From contig CALYLX010000127.1 in assembly GCA_944990035.1 (NCBI GenBank), positions 1,215,573 to 1,279,572 on the forward strand: DNA of 64,000 bases, written 5' to 3'. Every line of letters starts with the position of its first letter. Within the stretch, counting starts at the first letter, position 1. Origin of the DNA: Clitopilus passeckerianus. Taxonomy: Eukaryota > Basidiomycota > Agaricomycetes > Agaricales > Entolomataceae. Shown one piece after another: positions 10,637-20,945 of this stretch. Position numbers and translations under genes: made by a program. The notes under the pieces were generated by a model that was not told where the DNA came from, searched no databases, and saw only the letters and a list, made by a program, of their open reading frames with translations.

Positions 10637-10876
10637 TGGCTGAATTTTATATATCTAATGTACATAGTCAAATAATTGTCCGGATGTATCTCTGACTTGT
10701 TTCTACTATATCTCAACGGGCTTTGATCCGAATTACGTAGCTTTTATATTTCTTGTAGCAGAGATCAAATACTTTGTTTTATGTACCAACACTATAATTC
10801 AAACTTTAGTATAGCAAAAGTTATTAAGCAAATACCCAAAAAGTGCGAAACATCCGGACAATTGTTTGAGTCACTG
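10637..10876 (+). repeat. Tc1-like 3' non-coding end with terminal inverted motif
   Basis: Downstream of the transposase fragment, AATTGTCCGGATG near 10673 recurs inverted as CATCCGGACAATT near 10852, and the segment closes GTTTGAGTCACTG at 10876, equivalent to a CAGTGACTCAAAC terminus. This fits the end of a Tc1-like element. A related, more decayed arrangement (GTCTGCATG and GTTTGAGTCAC) ends near 13700. Confidence 0.6.
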
Positions 10877-11610
10877 CACTTAGAATAACTTAAGCAGAGC
10901 ATTCTAAGGAATACTAAGTCATTTTGCCTTAGAACATATTTGCCTTAGCCTAGCTCTTAAAATGACTACTAGTATTGTAGGCAAAATACAAGTTATATGA
11001 TCTGCTTATGTAAGTATTGTAGTTGATGTAGATCAAAATTCTGAACTCAATGGTACTACTCCCATCATGATCTGATTGATAGTTAGCCTTGAGCTTGGGT
11101 GCTGGGAGCATCATCAGAGATAGCAGGAATGGAGGGTCTCACGAGCCTCCAGATGAGATTATGAGGAGCAGGTAGGCTACAAGTACATAAGAACTACAAT
11201 AAAATGATCAGGAGATATTACGACATTGTCAATATAGATACTGGTTTTGCATATGCAGGTTAAAATTATGTAAATTATGGAAAGAATTCAAAGAAGAATT
11301 GAAGCAATTGAAATAACTTAAAGGCGTGGGTGGGTGGGTGTTCAAAAATCTCGAATGCTAAATAATATCTGTGTATAATGTTAATTCAAGATGACAGTTA
11401 GTAGCGGAGCTACTTACTGTTGCAATAATACCTAGAGCAGTGCTCTATGGACTGGCGGGGCCAAGTAAGGGTATTACTGTTGATGTGGTGAGTGGGGCTC
11501 GACACATTGTATGGCAATGACTTACCAGCTGGTTTGCTTTTTTTACTGGTAGTGAAAAGAAAGCAGCAAACTGGTGAAAGGCTTCTCATTGCCATGTCTG
11601 TCTCACATCA

Positions 11611-11762
11611 GCCAGCAAAGTGTAGATACATTTCTAAAAGCATTCAATCTCAGCTTCCGGAATATATAAGAATATTAAAACTCCAAACAGAATTGATGGA
11701 AATATAGTGTAAACAAGACAGAACAACATGCAGACAATTATTTGGTCTTGACTCTCATTATG
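11611..11762 (+). repeat. Left arm of a ~150-bp inverted repeat (partner 13481-13622)
   Basis: The complement of this segment matches 13481-13622 with scattered substitutions: both contain AGTCAAGACCAAATAATTGTC, ATCAATTCTGTTTGGAG and TATTCCGGAAGCTGAGATTG. The partner is followed at about 13690 by CAGACAATTGTTTGAGTCAC, which resembles the Tc1-like terminus at 10876. The pair probably represents two decayed Tc1-like ends in opposite orientation, about 1.7 kb apart. Confidence 0.75.
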
Positions 11763-12676
11763 GCTAATCAGTGCTATAGCTTGCCATAAACTATTAGAAA
11801 TTATAATATGACTCAGTTCAATCTCTTAAATAGCTAAAAGCAATAAAATAGAAGTAGTTTAAACAACAGAAATTCTCTCAAAAATGTGTCGAGCAAGCAT
11901 GCCTTCCAGCGAGGGAAGTTGCAGAGCAGCCTACCTTGAGCTAAGTGTAGGGTTGTGAGGTAAAGCAAACTAGGTAATAAGACTAGAGAAGTCTCCAATG
12001 TATTGAGATGAAGTACATAGGTTTATATACATAAGGAGAGCGTGCACAGACCATGTATATGTAAGCATATCTAGAATGTTCTGTGCTAAATATAGTATGG
12101 AAGTGACACGAAATGAGTCATAAGTAGTCATGAAGTGTCACGTGAGTTGCCATGAGGCGTATTCGTAAGAAGGCGTAACAATGATGCGATATGGCACAAT
12201 ACTAGATCATGTGATGTCACGTGATCAGTCATGTGAGTGGTATGCCTCAATTCAACAAAATGTAGTACTCATCTTCCAATGTGATATTTACTTTTTATAA
12301 TATAACTTGCTTTTTTTGAACTTTTTACTGTTATTTCTTTAAGGGCATTTGGTCAGAATTCTTTGTGCTAGGTCATATTACCTGAACAAAACCTTTGGCC
12401 AGTACTTTGAACTATAGAGAAACTTTTTCAAGGCATTCTGCTAAGCTATTTATTTTGATTTATTAATATTCTATCAGATATTGGTATCTGCAGAGCTACT
12501 AATGCTATTTCTGTTCAAGAGCACATTATATCCACTATTCTTAGCCTATTTAGTGTACATTGTACACCTAGATTGTATTAAAAATAGTTGTGTGAAGTAG
12601 TTGTAATGGTGATTATATTCATGGTAAATTTGTGTAATTAGTATAAAGTAATAAAATATTCATTAAAGCTACTTAA

Positions 12677-12909
12677 ATTGGATTTATCAGGATTTGAAGT
12701 ATACCATTAAATCAATAGGCTGTCTCTCCTCGCGCTCCGGTGCCCAAAAAATATATTCTCCGGCCGGTGTTTTGGGTTGCCAGGCCTTCGTGTCGGTGAT
12801 CTGAACACTTGGCCTCTCCTAAACGTTCATTTGCGGCCAAGGATTTAGGTTCATTGGATTGGATTTATCAGGATTTGAAGTATACCATTAAATCAATAGG
12901 CTGTCTCTC
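12677..12909. repeat. 52-bp direct duplication flanking a 129-bp CpG-rich insert
   Basis: Positions 12677-12728 and 12858-12909 are identical (ATTGGATTTATCAGG through GGCTGTCTCTC). Between them lie 129 bp containing about nine CpG sites, in contrast to CpG-poor flanks. The insert is non-coding, has no terminal inverted repeat and no poly(A) tail. The layout looks like an insertion with a very long target duplication, or a patch repair event. I do not recognise the insert. Confidence 0.8.
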
Positions 12910-14513
12910 TAGCTATTCTAGAGCATCTACATGATTGGAAAAAGGATCATTGGATGAAAAATGGGTAATTATAAAGGAGATATTAAAACAAATTTATTTC
13001 AATTCAATCAAAAACTGTATTAGAGACATGAAACAGCTACTAAAGTCAAGTAACCTCTATAGAACCTCATTAGAAGCCTAAGTTCAAGTGAAATATAACA
13101 TTTTCCTATAAATATGACTTGATTTGGGTCATAAATCTGGCTATTTTGAAAAAAGAAAATTTATTTCTGGAAATATAAAAGCCTTACATATACTTCTTAC
13201 AAGAGAAAAAAAAAGCCTAGAGCATTAAGACTATATATTTGGACTATTTTTTGCATATTAGAGGTATTTGACCTATAAAAAAGTCTTGATGCCTCTTGCA
13301 ATCAAGCTTGCTAGCTTTATTTTTATTCTTATAAATCCAACCACATGGAAGGGAATTTTGCAGAAAGATACCTCTAGAGCTATTGTGTATATACTAGTAT
13401 AGTATTTTAAAGACTACCTGTATTAGCATACTAGCTTAAAAAAATATCTGAAGTGTTAAAATGTCTGGTTTCTCTATTTCAAGAGTCAAGACCAAATAAT
13501 TGTCTATATGTTGCTCTATCTTGTTTGCACTATATCTCCATCAATTCTGTTTGGAGTTTTAATATTCTTATATATTCCGGAAGCTGAGATTGAATGCTTT
13601 TAGAAATTTACCTACACTTTGGTGTGGTGTGCACTTGGTCTAGAGTTATTGTACAAATAGTCAAAAAGTGCAAAACATGCAGACAATTGTTTGAGTCACC
13701 GTAGTGCAGAGAAATATCTGTTATGTCCAAAAGTGTTGTGAAAGGTTTCTCATTATATTGCTATTTTTGACTTCTAAATATGCTTCCTTAATGCTTCAGA
13801 TTTATCATTTTCATACCATTTGTCGTAAGGTTTGTCATTTTACAAGCATTCTTTGAAATCATACAAATTATGATCAAATTTGGAATTAGATTTGTATTTT
13901 TAAAGCAAACTTTAGGGCAACAAATCTCAGCTTGCTCTCTGTGTTAGTGTTTCTTATCATAGTTCTAATAAGTTATTCTAAGAGTAGAAATCCAGAAATG
14001 CAATCTGCTGATGCCCTATAGTGTGCACTTGGTGGCCAATTTCCCAGTCTAGCTATCAAACTAGCCAGGTGATTTAGTTGGTCTACAGAATTCAATCAAG
14101 TATTTATTTTAACAGACAGAAACTACCATCTCATTCAGAGCATGTGAAAACCTTGAAAGCCACTTAAACTGCCATTTTACACAGCTTCCTTCAACTACAG
14201 GACAAGAAATGCCACAATGTAACCAACTTCAGAGTCATTAATAGTACTTTCTTTGGAAAGGTGCCCTTGTACTATCAAATTGAAACAAATTCTACTGATT
14301 AAAGTCCACCTGACAGACTTATATATTAATACAAATCACCCAAAATGAAGGTTATTAGGGTCACTTTTGACTAGGCTTCACGGAAATGCAGTAACCACTA
14401 GTACAGATGGAAAAAGCTGTTGAGCAGACAGAGAAGTATAACTACTAAGGTACTTACCTTGAGTGTAGAGACTGGAGGGAGTGCTAGCTAACTAGGAACA
14501 AGTGGTAAAACTC

Positions 14514-14704
14514 TTGTAGTACAGTAAGCAACAAAAGTGTTCCAAGATTTGCTACTTTTCTAAAAATACTTTAATAGCTCAGGAAATAAAATTGATAAAG
14601 CCATCAAAATATTATCCAATATAGTTTAAAATCATGGCTTGAGGATAGCATAAGCATGGGGCTGTGCAATGAAGTTTGATGGATGGTATAAGCAAAACAA
14701 AACA
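14514..14704 (+). repeat. Left arm of a ~190-bp inverted repeat (partner 16985-17178)
   Basis: The complement closely matches 16985-17178: both read CTGTTTTGTTTTGCTTATA.CATCCATCAAACTTCAT, then the GCTTGAGG/CCTCAAGC segment and the TTTTAGAAAAGTAGCAAA segment. Divergence is largely at TpG/CpA positions. The pair encloses about 2.3 kb that has itself been filled by a Tc1-like fragment, an LTR and several MITEs, so it could be the ends of an older large element or an inverted duplication. Confidence 0.75.
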
Positions 14705-14759
14705 GTTACTCATTAGAATAGTTTTGTAACAGAGTAATTATATAGTAAGAATACATCTA

Positions 14760-15063
14760 GTTCAGTACTTAGTCCAGGCTTCCTTGGCCTTAGCTACTGC
14801 CTAAATTCTCCTAGGCATAGATTCAATCAAATTCTGATACACTTTCTTACTAGGTATCTTATCAATGTTGGCAGATGTGAGCATGGCTGGCTGGCCACCA
14901 GAAGACTTATCAAGGTCTAGAAAATGTTGATTACAAATTCTAAAGATAGAAGCAAGGCCAATACTAGTGTTTCTGTTGATCTAGTAGACAGAGGCACTGG
15001 ATTGAAGCAGTTCAAAGACGCAGATAATTTGAGCCTTGGTGAGAGACTTCATAGCAGAGTCAG
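14760..15063 (-). pseudogene. Tc1-like transposase, N-terminal fragment
   Basis: On the minus strand from 15063 leftwards the frame reads SAMKSLTKAQIICVFELLQSS, then after a stop INRNTSIGLASIFRICNQH and GGQPAMLTSANIDK. This is the paired helix-turn-helix start of Tc1-like transposases, followed by the linker before the catalytic domain. At least one stop codon is present. The LTR at 15064-15526 is inserted at its 5' end. It is not the missing half of the fragment at 10164-10636, which lies on the other strand. Confidence 0.6.
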
Positions 15064-15526
15064 TGTTAAGCTAGTATCGCTACGTGCTTAACCAAGTATC
15101 AAGAGTTCAGCTGCTTAGTCTTCTACCAGCCTTTGTAGAGACGAGCGAGAGTAATCGAGCAAGTCGAAGTTAAAGCAAATAGCGATGTATAGGCTTTTAG
15201 GTCAAGCTGAGGAAGCAAGACCAAAAGTGTGAAAGTATTTATACATGGTAAGTAGGGCTAAGGGTTAAGCATTGCGCAGCAATGCTAAGTAAGCAAAAGT
15301 AAGTATGACTCAGAGTGAGTCAGAGTAAGAGTCACAACAAGTCACGATAAATAAATATAGTACAAGTATCTCACAATCGTGAGAATACTGAATAATCATA
15401 GCTAAAGGGATGAGTAATGCGCAGCAGTACTGAGTAATTGAATAAACGTAAGCGGGGCGGGGGATAGTAATGGTAGATGAGTAAAAGGAAAAAGAGTCCG
15501 GGTGCGTATCCAAGGTAACTGTAACA
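15064..15526 (-). mobile_element. Solo LTR, family A, 463 bp, perfect 5-bp target duplication
   Basis: Starts TGTTAAGC and ends GTAACA in window orientation, and is flanked by GTCAG at 15059-15063 and 15527-15531. It is the uninterrupted version of the LTR at 8183-9231, on the opposite strand, and was used to define the MITE insertions there. A TATA-like motif on the minus strand lies near 15240. No internal retroelement genes adjoin it. Confidence 0.9.
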
Positions 15527-15590
15527 GTCAGGGGCCTAGAATGGACCAGACAGCTACTTACTAGTATATACTAATATCACACTCTAGTCA

Positions 15591-16045
15591 CATTAGCATT
15601 CTGTTGTATTGCTTAAAAATGCTTTAATGTGCTTGAAATGCTCTTGAAGAGCTTTAGGACTGTTTAAGACTGTTTAAGTAAATTAAGATGATTAAGAGAA
15701 CAGGTTTTTTCTCTGTTCTTTCTATTTTTAATCATCTTAATTTGCTTAAACAGTCTTAAACAGTCCTAAAGCTCTTCAAGAGCATTTCAAGCACATTAAC
15801 CTCAGGAAAATATAGGCCAACTTGACATCAACTTGTGAGAACTTAATGAAACATCAAGTGGAGCATCAATAAGACATAACTTTCAGCCTAACTTATAGCT
15901 ATTTATAGCACTTATAGCTTACTTATACATACTTGTAAAAGTTATCAAGTAGTGTGGCAATTTATGTTTTAGCCAAGTATAGTCAAGTTGGCATATATTT
16001 TCCTGATGTCAAAGCATTCTTAAGCAACACGACAGAATGCTGATG
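15591..16045 (+). mobile_element. Hairpin-type MITE, CATCAG family 6, with nested family 1 copy
   Basis: Left end CATTAGCATTCTGTTG and right end CGACAGAATGCTGATG are inverted, with the left CATCAG degraded to CATTAG. The arms are unusually long: ATTAAGATGATTAA-type sequence pairs almost perfectly across 15613-15798, so the transcript would fold into a hairpin with a short loop around 15700-15725. The family 1 MITE at 15800-16008 sits in the right arm. Without it the element is about 246 bp. Non-coding. Confidence 0.75.
15800..16008 (-). mobile_element. MITE, CATCAG family 1, copy 2 (209 bp), nested
   Basis: Same 209-bp element as 8251-8459, in the opposite orientation; the first bases read CCTCAGG in place of CATCAGG. 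It is inserted in the right arm of the hairpin MITE, so family 1 was still moving after family 6 had inserted here. Confidence 0.85.
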
Positions 16046-16120
16046 ACTACATGACCTTGTTGATTACAATCAACAAAGTGGAGTGTCATATGACTTATTA
16101 GGTAATTCACAGTTTTCCAT

Positions 16121-16329
16121 CATCAGGAAAATATATGCCAACTTGACTATACTTGGCTAAAACATAAATTGCCACACTACTTGATAACTTTTACAAGTAT
16201 GTATAAGTAAGCTATAAGTGCTATAAATAGCTATAAGTTAGGCTGAAAGTTATGTCTTATTGATGCTCCACTTGATGTTTCATTAAGTTCTCACAAGTTG
16301 ATGTCAAGTTGGCCTATATTTTCCTGATG
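16121..16329 (+). mobile_element. MITE, CATCAG family 1, copy 3 (209 bp), AT flanks
   Basis: Third copy of the 209-bp element, CATCAGGAAAATATA to TATATTTTCCTGATG, flanked by AT on the left (16119-16120) and AT on the right (16330-16331). That is consistent with the 2-bp duplication seen for family 2. It differs from copy 1 at only a few positions. Confidence 0.85.
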
Positions 16330-17513
16330 ATCAAGCAGTTACATAACCATTCCAATCTCTGATACAGTTTACCATAGGAGGGTTTTTCCCCCAGCCTCAC
16401 CCAACCAGTTGACATAAGCTGCACATGGCTTCTGGCTTAATAATCATAATCCTGCTTCGTATCTTGGCCTTGAGAAGCAACAGTCACTCAATGTTGCATG
16501 GGTGACCAAAAATCATGCTCAAGAAAAGCTGAGGACGTAAAAAAGCCAAAAGTGTCATCAGAAGAAGAAACAATAGCGACTGTAACTCATGATGACAAGG
16601 TCAAGAAGGACTAGGGCTGCTACTATTGCACAGTGATCTTGGAGGCCATACATCAGCACATAGATTATTGTCCTTGCAAGGCACTGCACAAGCCGGTCAG
16701 CACAGATTCAACCCTAGAGGAGAATTCTGATAAGCAAGTTTTATCTAACTTGAGGTATCTATTTCAGCTGATGTTTGTACCTAGGTGTCCTGGTCTGCAG
16801 GTAGTATAGCCCTTGCTATATTCTTACGGAGTCACGCATGTTGAAGACTGCTCTGACTGTCAGGATTCCTGAATGCCTTTGAATACCCATATGTCACTGT
16901 ATATGTTCTGAATAAAGTTGGGCTTTTGTCCTTGCATATCAGGCTGCCGCAGTGCAAAGGTGCTGCTACATACATTTTAAACCGCTGTTTTGTTTTGCTT
17001 ATATCATCCATCAAACTTCATCACACAGCCTCATGCTTATGTCAGCCTCAAGCCATGATCTTAAACGATATTAGGTAATATTTCAATGATTTTACCAATT
17101 TTATTTCCTGAGCTATTAAAGCATTTTTAGAAAAGTAGCAAACATTGGAACACTTTTATTACTTACTATACTTCTCTAATACAATAGGCAATTAAGCTGG
17201 AGGGTAAACATTGATCATCAATGTAATTTAGCACAAAATCCTTGAAACTGTCATGTAGCTGATATAATTACAAGGTTAGCAAGACATTCTGGTATTAATC
17301 ACACTGCTCACCTTTGAGTTTTTTCTAAGTTTATGTAAAGTAGCCAAAGTTTTGTTTTGCCAAATTACAGCTATTCCTGTAAATAATGACAAAACATGTT
17401 TTTTTCTCGCACAGCTTGAGTGATCTGAAAAAGGACCTTTCGCCAAGAAGCTTCAGACACGTCGCCGTGTCAATGATAATTCATTGTTGATCATTTAATA
17501 CCTCACTACTGTA
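16330..17513. other. Unassigned region, includes right arm of inverted repeat
   Basis: Between 16380 and 16980 short reading frames on both strands are broken by stops. One plus-strand stretch near 16617 reads YYCTVILEAIHQHIDYCPCK, a possible Cys/His cluster of a decayed gene, but I cannot assign it. The right arm of the 190-bp inverted repeat lies at 16985-17178. From 17180 to 17513 nothing was recognised; it may hold the 5' region of the gene remnant starting at 17514. Confidence 0.4.
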
Positions 17514-19270
17514 ATGGTTCGATACAGCTTGCCCTCTAACAAGGATTCAGAGGACTTTTCAGGGGAAAATGATATTAACATGCTTGAAAGTGACGATGCC
17601 AACCTGGAAATCACCAACCCTGACTTGGTGAAGATCCTAGTTAGACATACACCAGCAGCGAACTTGAAGAAAAATAGTAGTGCGTCTATTCATTATTTTA
17701 TACTATCTCAAAATATCTAACATATTATCTACATAGATTGGGTAGTAGAGACCCCAGAAACAATTGAAAAGACTAACAAAGTGCCTGTAAAAAGGAAGAC
17801 ATGGGCTTCAAAGGCAATGGCAGAGGAAGAGGATGATGGAGATGAGGAGGACCCTGCGCCACCACCAAAGAAGCCAAAGAAGACCTCAAGAAAGGCACAG
17901 GAAACATTGACGGAGACGCCTGCACCTGCCAAGGAAACACTATTAGTAGCTTTCCGGACAATTCTCAAGATTAAGAAGCTGCCAAAGCCGGCTGTTGGGA
18001 AGGAGAAGAAGACCTCATTAAAGGAGGAGTATCACATCCGAGAGCCCTTCAAGTTTGGGACCCAAGACTCCTTCGACGACTCCCTAGAGGCCATTGCAGT
18101 GGCTGTGCCATGTCCTCAGGAAAATCTTGTCATTATGGGGATGAAATGGAAGCCAGAGAAACCAAAGAGTGCTAAGCCAAATCCGCTCTCCACGAAGCAG
18201 GGGTTTAGGGCCATTACAGAAAAGGTGGAGAGGTCTAAGGCAACTGACAGGACCATCATCCTGTTCATCAAGTCGCCAAAAAAAACCTGTGGAGGACAAC
18301 CGTGTAAGTATGTTCTCCTCTGATTGGGCCGTTGCTCATTATTCTTCAAGTTCTGGGATACTGGAGAAGCCTCCCAGTCAAAAAAGGGCCCTAGCTTTGA
18401 TTTCTCATGCCTACAGGACAAAGATTCAGGAAATGCTATTGAGCAGCAGAAGGTATGTTTTCCTGTATTCTTTTGTTCACTTATTCACCGTTTCATTTCT
18501 CGCTCAAACAAATGAAGTTTGAATCTGTGCTCAGGGAGGCTACTGCTTCTCTGGAGCTACACTATCCCATTGGGAACAATGATTTGTTCCCTGATAAGCA
18601 CATATACCAAAGCCTTGAAGGGTGGCTCTTTGATTTAAACCATGTACACCTTGTTTCATGGGCATCATGATGGCACATAGTAAGTCTTATTCCTACTTGA
18701 AGTATATGTGCATAGTTATTCATATTCCTTTGAAACTAGCACAACAAATCTGCAACGGTGAATACACTACCAAGCAACACTCAATTTGACGCAAGCAGCC
18801 ATATCAAGACTATCTCTCAGCCTCGTGACTCTGTGGCTGCATCCCTGTCCGCTGCCCCGCTGCCGCCACCAATTCTGCAACAAACCATGTACAACCACCT
18901 TTCTAATACCAGCACATCTGACACCTCATTGATGATCTGGCTGCTCTGCTTGCAGCAAATGCAGCAAATGCAGCAGATGCAGTCATTCAATTTTCTCTTT
19001 AACTAGCAGCAACACTGTGATGGGGCTCAAAGTCGACTTGTTTCAAATGGCCTACCTCGGCCATCAACACCACTATCATTGCAAGTAGCTGCCTGCTTGG
19101 TCCTTGCATCACCAACCCTATGCGTCAATCTTGATGTTGATGTATTTCTTGAAAACTTCTGTGCGCGGTACAGTATTTCCAACAAGAACTATCACAAACT
19201 CAAGAAGCTTGAGTACACCCCTGGAGACTCTAACATCTAGTCTCTCCCTCATGATGAATAGAAAGCAGCC
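17514..19270 (+). pseudogene. Basidiomycete repeat-family protein of unknown function (broken)
   Basis: An intron-containing gene begins MVRYSLPSNKDSEDFSGEN. It continues after an intron as DWVVETPETIEKTNK, an acidic stretch followed by PPPKKPKKTSRK (NLS-like), FRTILKIKKLPKP, HIREPFKFGTQDSFDDS, and, after further introns, LHYPIGNNDLFPDKHIYQ and WLFDLNHVHLVSWAS. A stop follows at about 18669. Later in-phase remnants include HNKSATVNTLPSNTQFD and FCARYSISNKNYHKLKKLEY. I recall this domain order from many-copy hypothetical genes in agaricomycete genomes, but I know no function. Several frameshifts and stops and a MITE at its 3' end (19271) make it a pseudogene. Same strand as the Plavaka fragment that follows. 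Confidence 0.6.
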
Positions 19271-19409
19271 CATCAGAAAAAAATAACATGGCTTTTTCAA
19301 TCTTAGCTAACTTATTTGTGTCTTAGAGTGTTTTAATTAGGTGTAAGATACAAATAAGTTAGTTAAGACCTAGTCAAGACAGAACAAGTTATGTTAGATT
19401 TTTCTGATG
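19271..19409 (+). mobile_element. MITE, CATCAG family 3, copy 1 (139 bp)
   Basis: Starts CATCAGAAAAAAATAACATG and ends ATGTTAGATTTTTCTGATG. Near-identical copies lie at 25541-25680, 29559-29698 and 31709-31847, and a 17-bp end fragment at 27902-27918. It interrupts the coding remnant of the preceding gene. The interior pairs with itself (CTAACTTATTTG with CAAATAAGTTAG). Non-coding. Confidence 0.9.
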
Positions 19410-20450
19410 AAGGTAGTGCAAGGGATGCAAATAATTCATCAACAACACATCAAGGCCTCCGATCTGGCTTTGGCGGATCGTCTCTTGCGATCCTTTGCCC
19501 AGGAATTTGAGCTTTTGTATTATCAACATCAGGAAGACTGGCTACACTTCTGCTGGTAGAGCATACATGCATTACTGCATCTCGCCTCCGAGGTTACTAG
19601 AATTGGGCCTCCAATAAGCTCCTCTCAGTGGACAATGGAACGGACAATTGGCAATCTGGGAGAGGAAATCCGACAGCCCTCCAATCTCTATGCAAATCTG
19701 TCGCAGCTGGGATTATTGTGTTGTCAGGTAAACACACTCACTGCGATGATTCCAGATCTACAGTCTGTAGAAACTACTGTGCCTCAAGGTGCCATTGATT
19801 TTGGCCGGAGGTACGTCTTTTTCTGCGCTCAAGATCAGTACAACTGGCCCATGCAAGCATGCAAAGCTCAGGCGCTTAACCAATTCTTCAACAGGGTTCT
19901 ATGTATCCAATCGACTGCTCAGGCCTCCCAGAAATTGCCTTCGCCTTCTATCACGCAGTGGGCTTGTCTCCGCCTTCCAAATGGACAAGTGGCTCGCTCA
20001 CGATGGAAGGAGCAACTTAAACCGCTCAGGTAACTACGAACTTCTTGGAATGTAAAGGTATTTGGGAATTCCCCTTCAAACCATCACACTGTATTCATTT
20101 CTCACTCTATTGATCAATTCACATGGAACAATACAGTGCACTTTGGAGAGATGTTTTATTACTTCTGCTGTCAATGTGGAGGAATCATCGTTACTTTGGC
20201 AGTGCTTTCCGTTTACTCTGAGCCTCATGTTGACTTTTTCAAGGAGTCGCATGGAACCGTTATTTCATGCAAGTATTTCGGGAACAACTCTTTAGTAGTG
20301 GTGGATGTCTCCTGTATTATCTTGGTGGTAGCTATGGTACCACACACACTTTTTGATAACGATGATACTCGATTCTTTATAGTAGAATGACCCAGCCTAG
20401 ATGTGGCTAATCTGGGCGGTGTGGACAAAAACATCACCTGAACACCATGC
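19410..20450 (+). pseudogene. Plavaka-type (CMC superfamily) transposase, C-terminal part
   Basis: Plavaka elements are large basidiomycete DNA transposons. The frame reads FAQEFELLYYQHQEDWLHF, then SSQWTMERTIGNLGEEIRQ, PSNLYANLSQLGL and CQVNTLTAMIPDL, the strongly conserved C-terminal signature of these proteins, followed by ITQWACLRLPNGQVARSRW. After a shift at about 20040-20130 it resumes with FGEMFYYFCCQCGG, LAVLSVYSEPHVDFF and VDVSCIILVVAMVPHTLF and ends near PSLDVANLGGVD. The catalytic N-terminal two thirds is absent. Two or more frame breaks and a premature stop near 20390 are present. Function lost. Confidence 0.75.
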
Positions 20451-20945
20451 TCCTTACATAAGCAAATAGAGTTTGTTCATTCCCCCCTCGCCGTTGTCGG
20501 CATACCTCCTGTTCCCTCTCAAGAAGTTCTCTGGAATGATAGAACATGATTTTCACTGCCAAAGTTGTCTGCCACGGATCATGCTTCTTCAGCGATCCTT
20601 TATATAGTGACCCAGGTAGTAACAGCAACATCCCTGCATCTTCCTACTCTACTATGAGCTGGTGCTTGATGACAGCTTGCACAAGCCTCAACAAATCTCA
20701 GAAAGCCTTGAAAGCCTATCTCAAGGCCTTCCCACTGCTTCTGAAGCCTCATAACTATTCCACACTCACTTGTTCTACCCAATTTGATCAGTACTCAAAA
20801 GCCATGTTCTCATCGCCTACACCTTCAACTCTAGCCACCTTTACGCCTCAGTTTGTCACTGAAGGCACCTCTCTTCAACCTGAACCTGTTCAATGATCTG
20901 GCAATACCAAGGCCAGCCAGTCTAACGCAGACAGCAAAAGCAAAA
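20451..20945 (+). other. Possible 5' remnant of the FunK1-like gene
   Basis: An open stretch from 20546 reads MIFTAKVVCHGSCFFSDPLYS and continues to a stop at 20896 with no family signal except low-complexity Ser/Thr/Pro. It lies directly upstream, on the same strand, of the FunK1-like remnant, whose N-terminal region in this family is variable. I cannot decide whether it belongs to that gene. Confidence 0.3.

Larger units (their letters stand above)
10877..14513. other. AT-rich, CpG-poor transposon debris without genes
   Basis: No protein family could be read in either strand. Visible structures are an inverted repeat pair (11611-11762 and 13481-13622) that resembles decayed Tc1-like ends, a 52-bp direct duplication around a GC-richer insert (12677-12909), and long poly(A)/poly(T)-biased stretches. 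CpG is rare outside the 12729-12857 insert. Confidence 0.6.

Noticed and set aside
10164..15063. Possibility that the two Tc1-like fragments are halves of one transposase split by insertions
   Set aside because: They are on opposite strands and separated by other inverted elements, so a simple split does not join them.
17729..17968. Minus-strand frame with a Gly/Ser-rich sequence
   Set aside because: Antisense to the Lys/Pro/Glu-rich coding exon of the repeat-family gene, which has the better coding signal.
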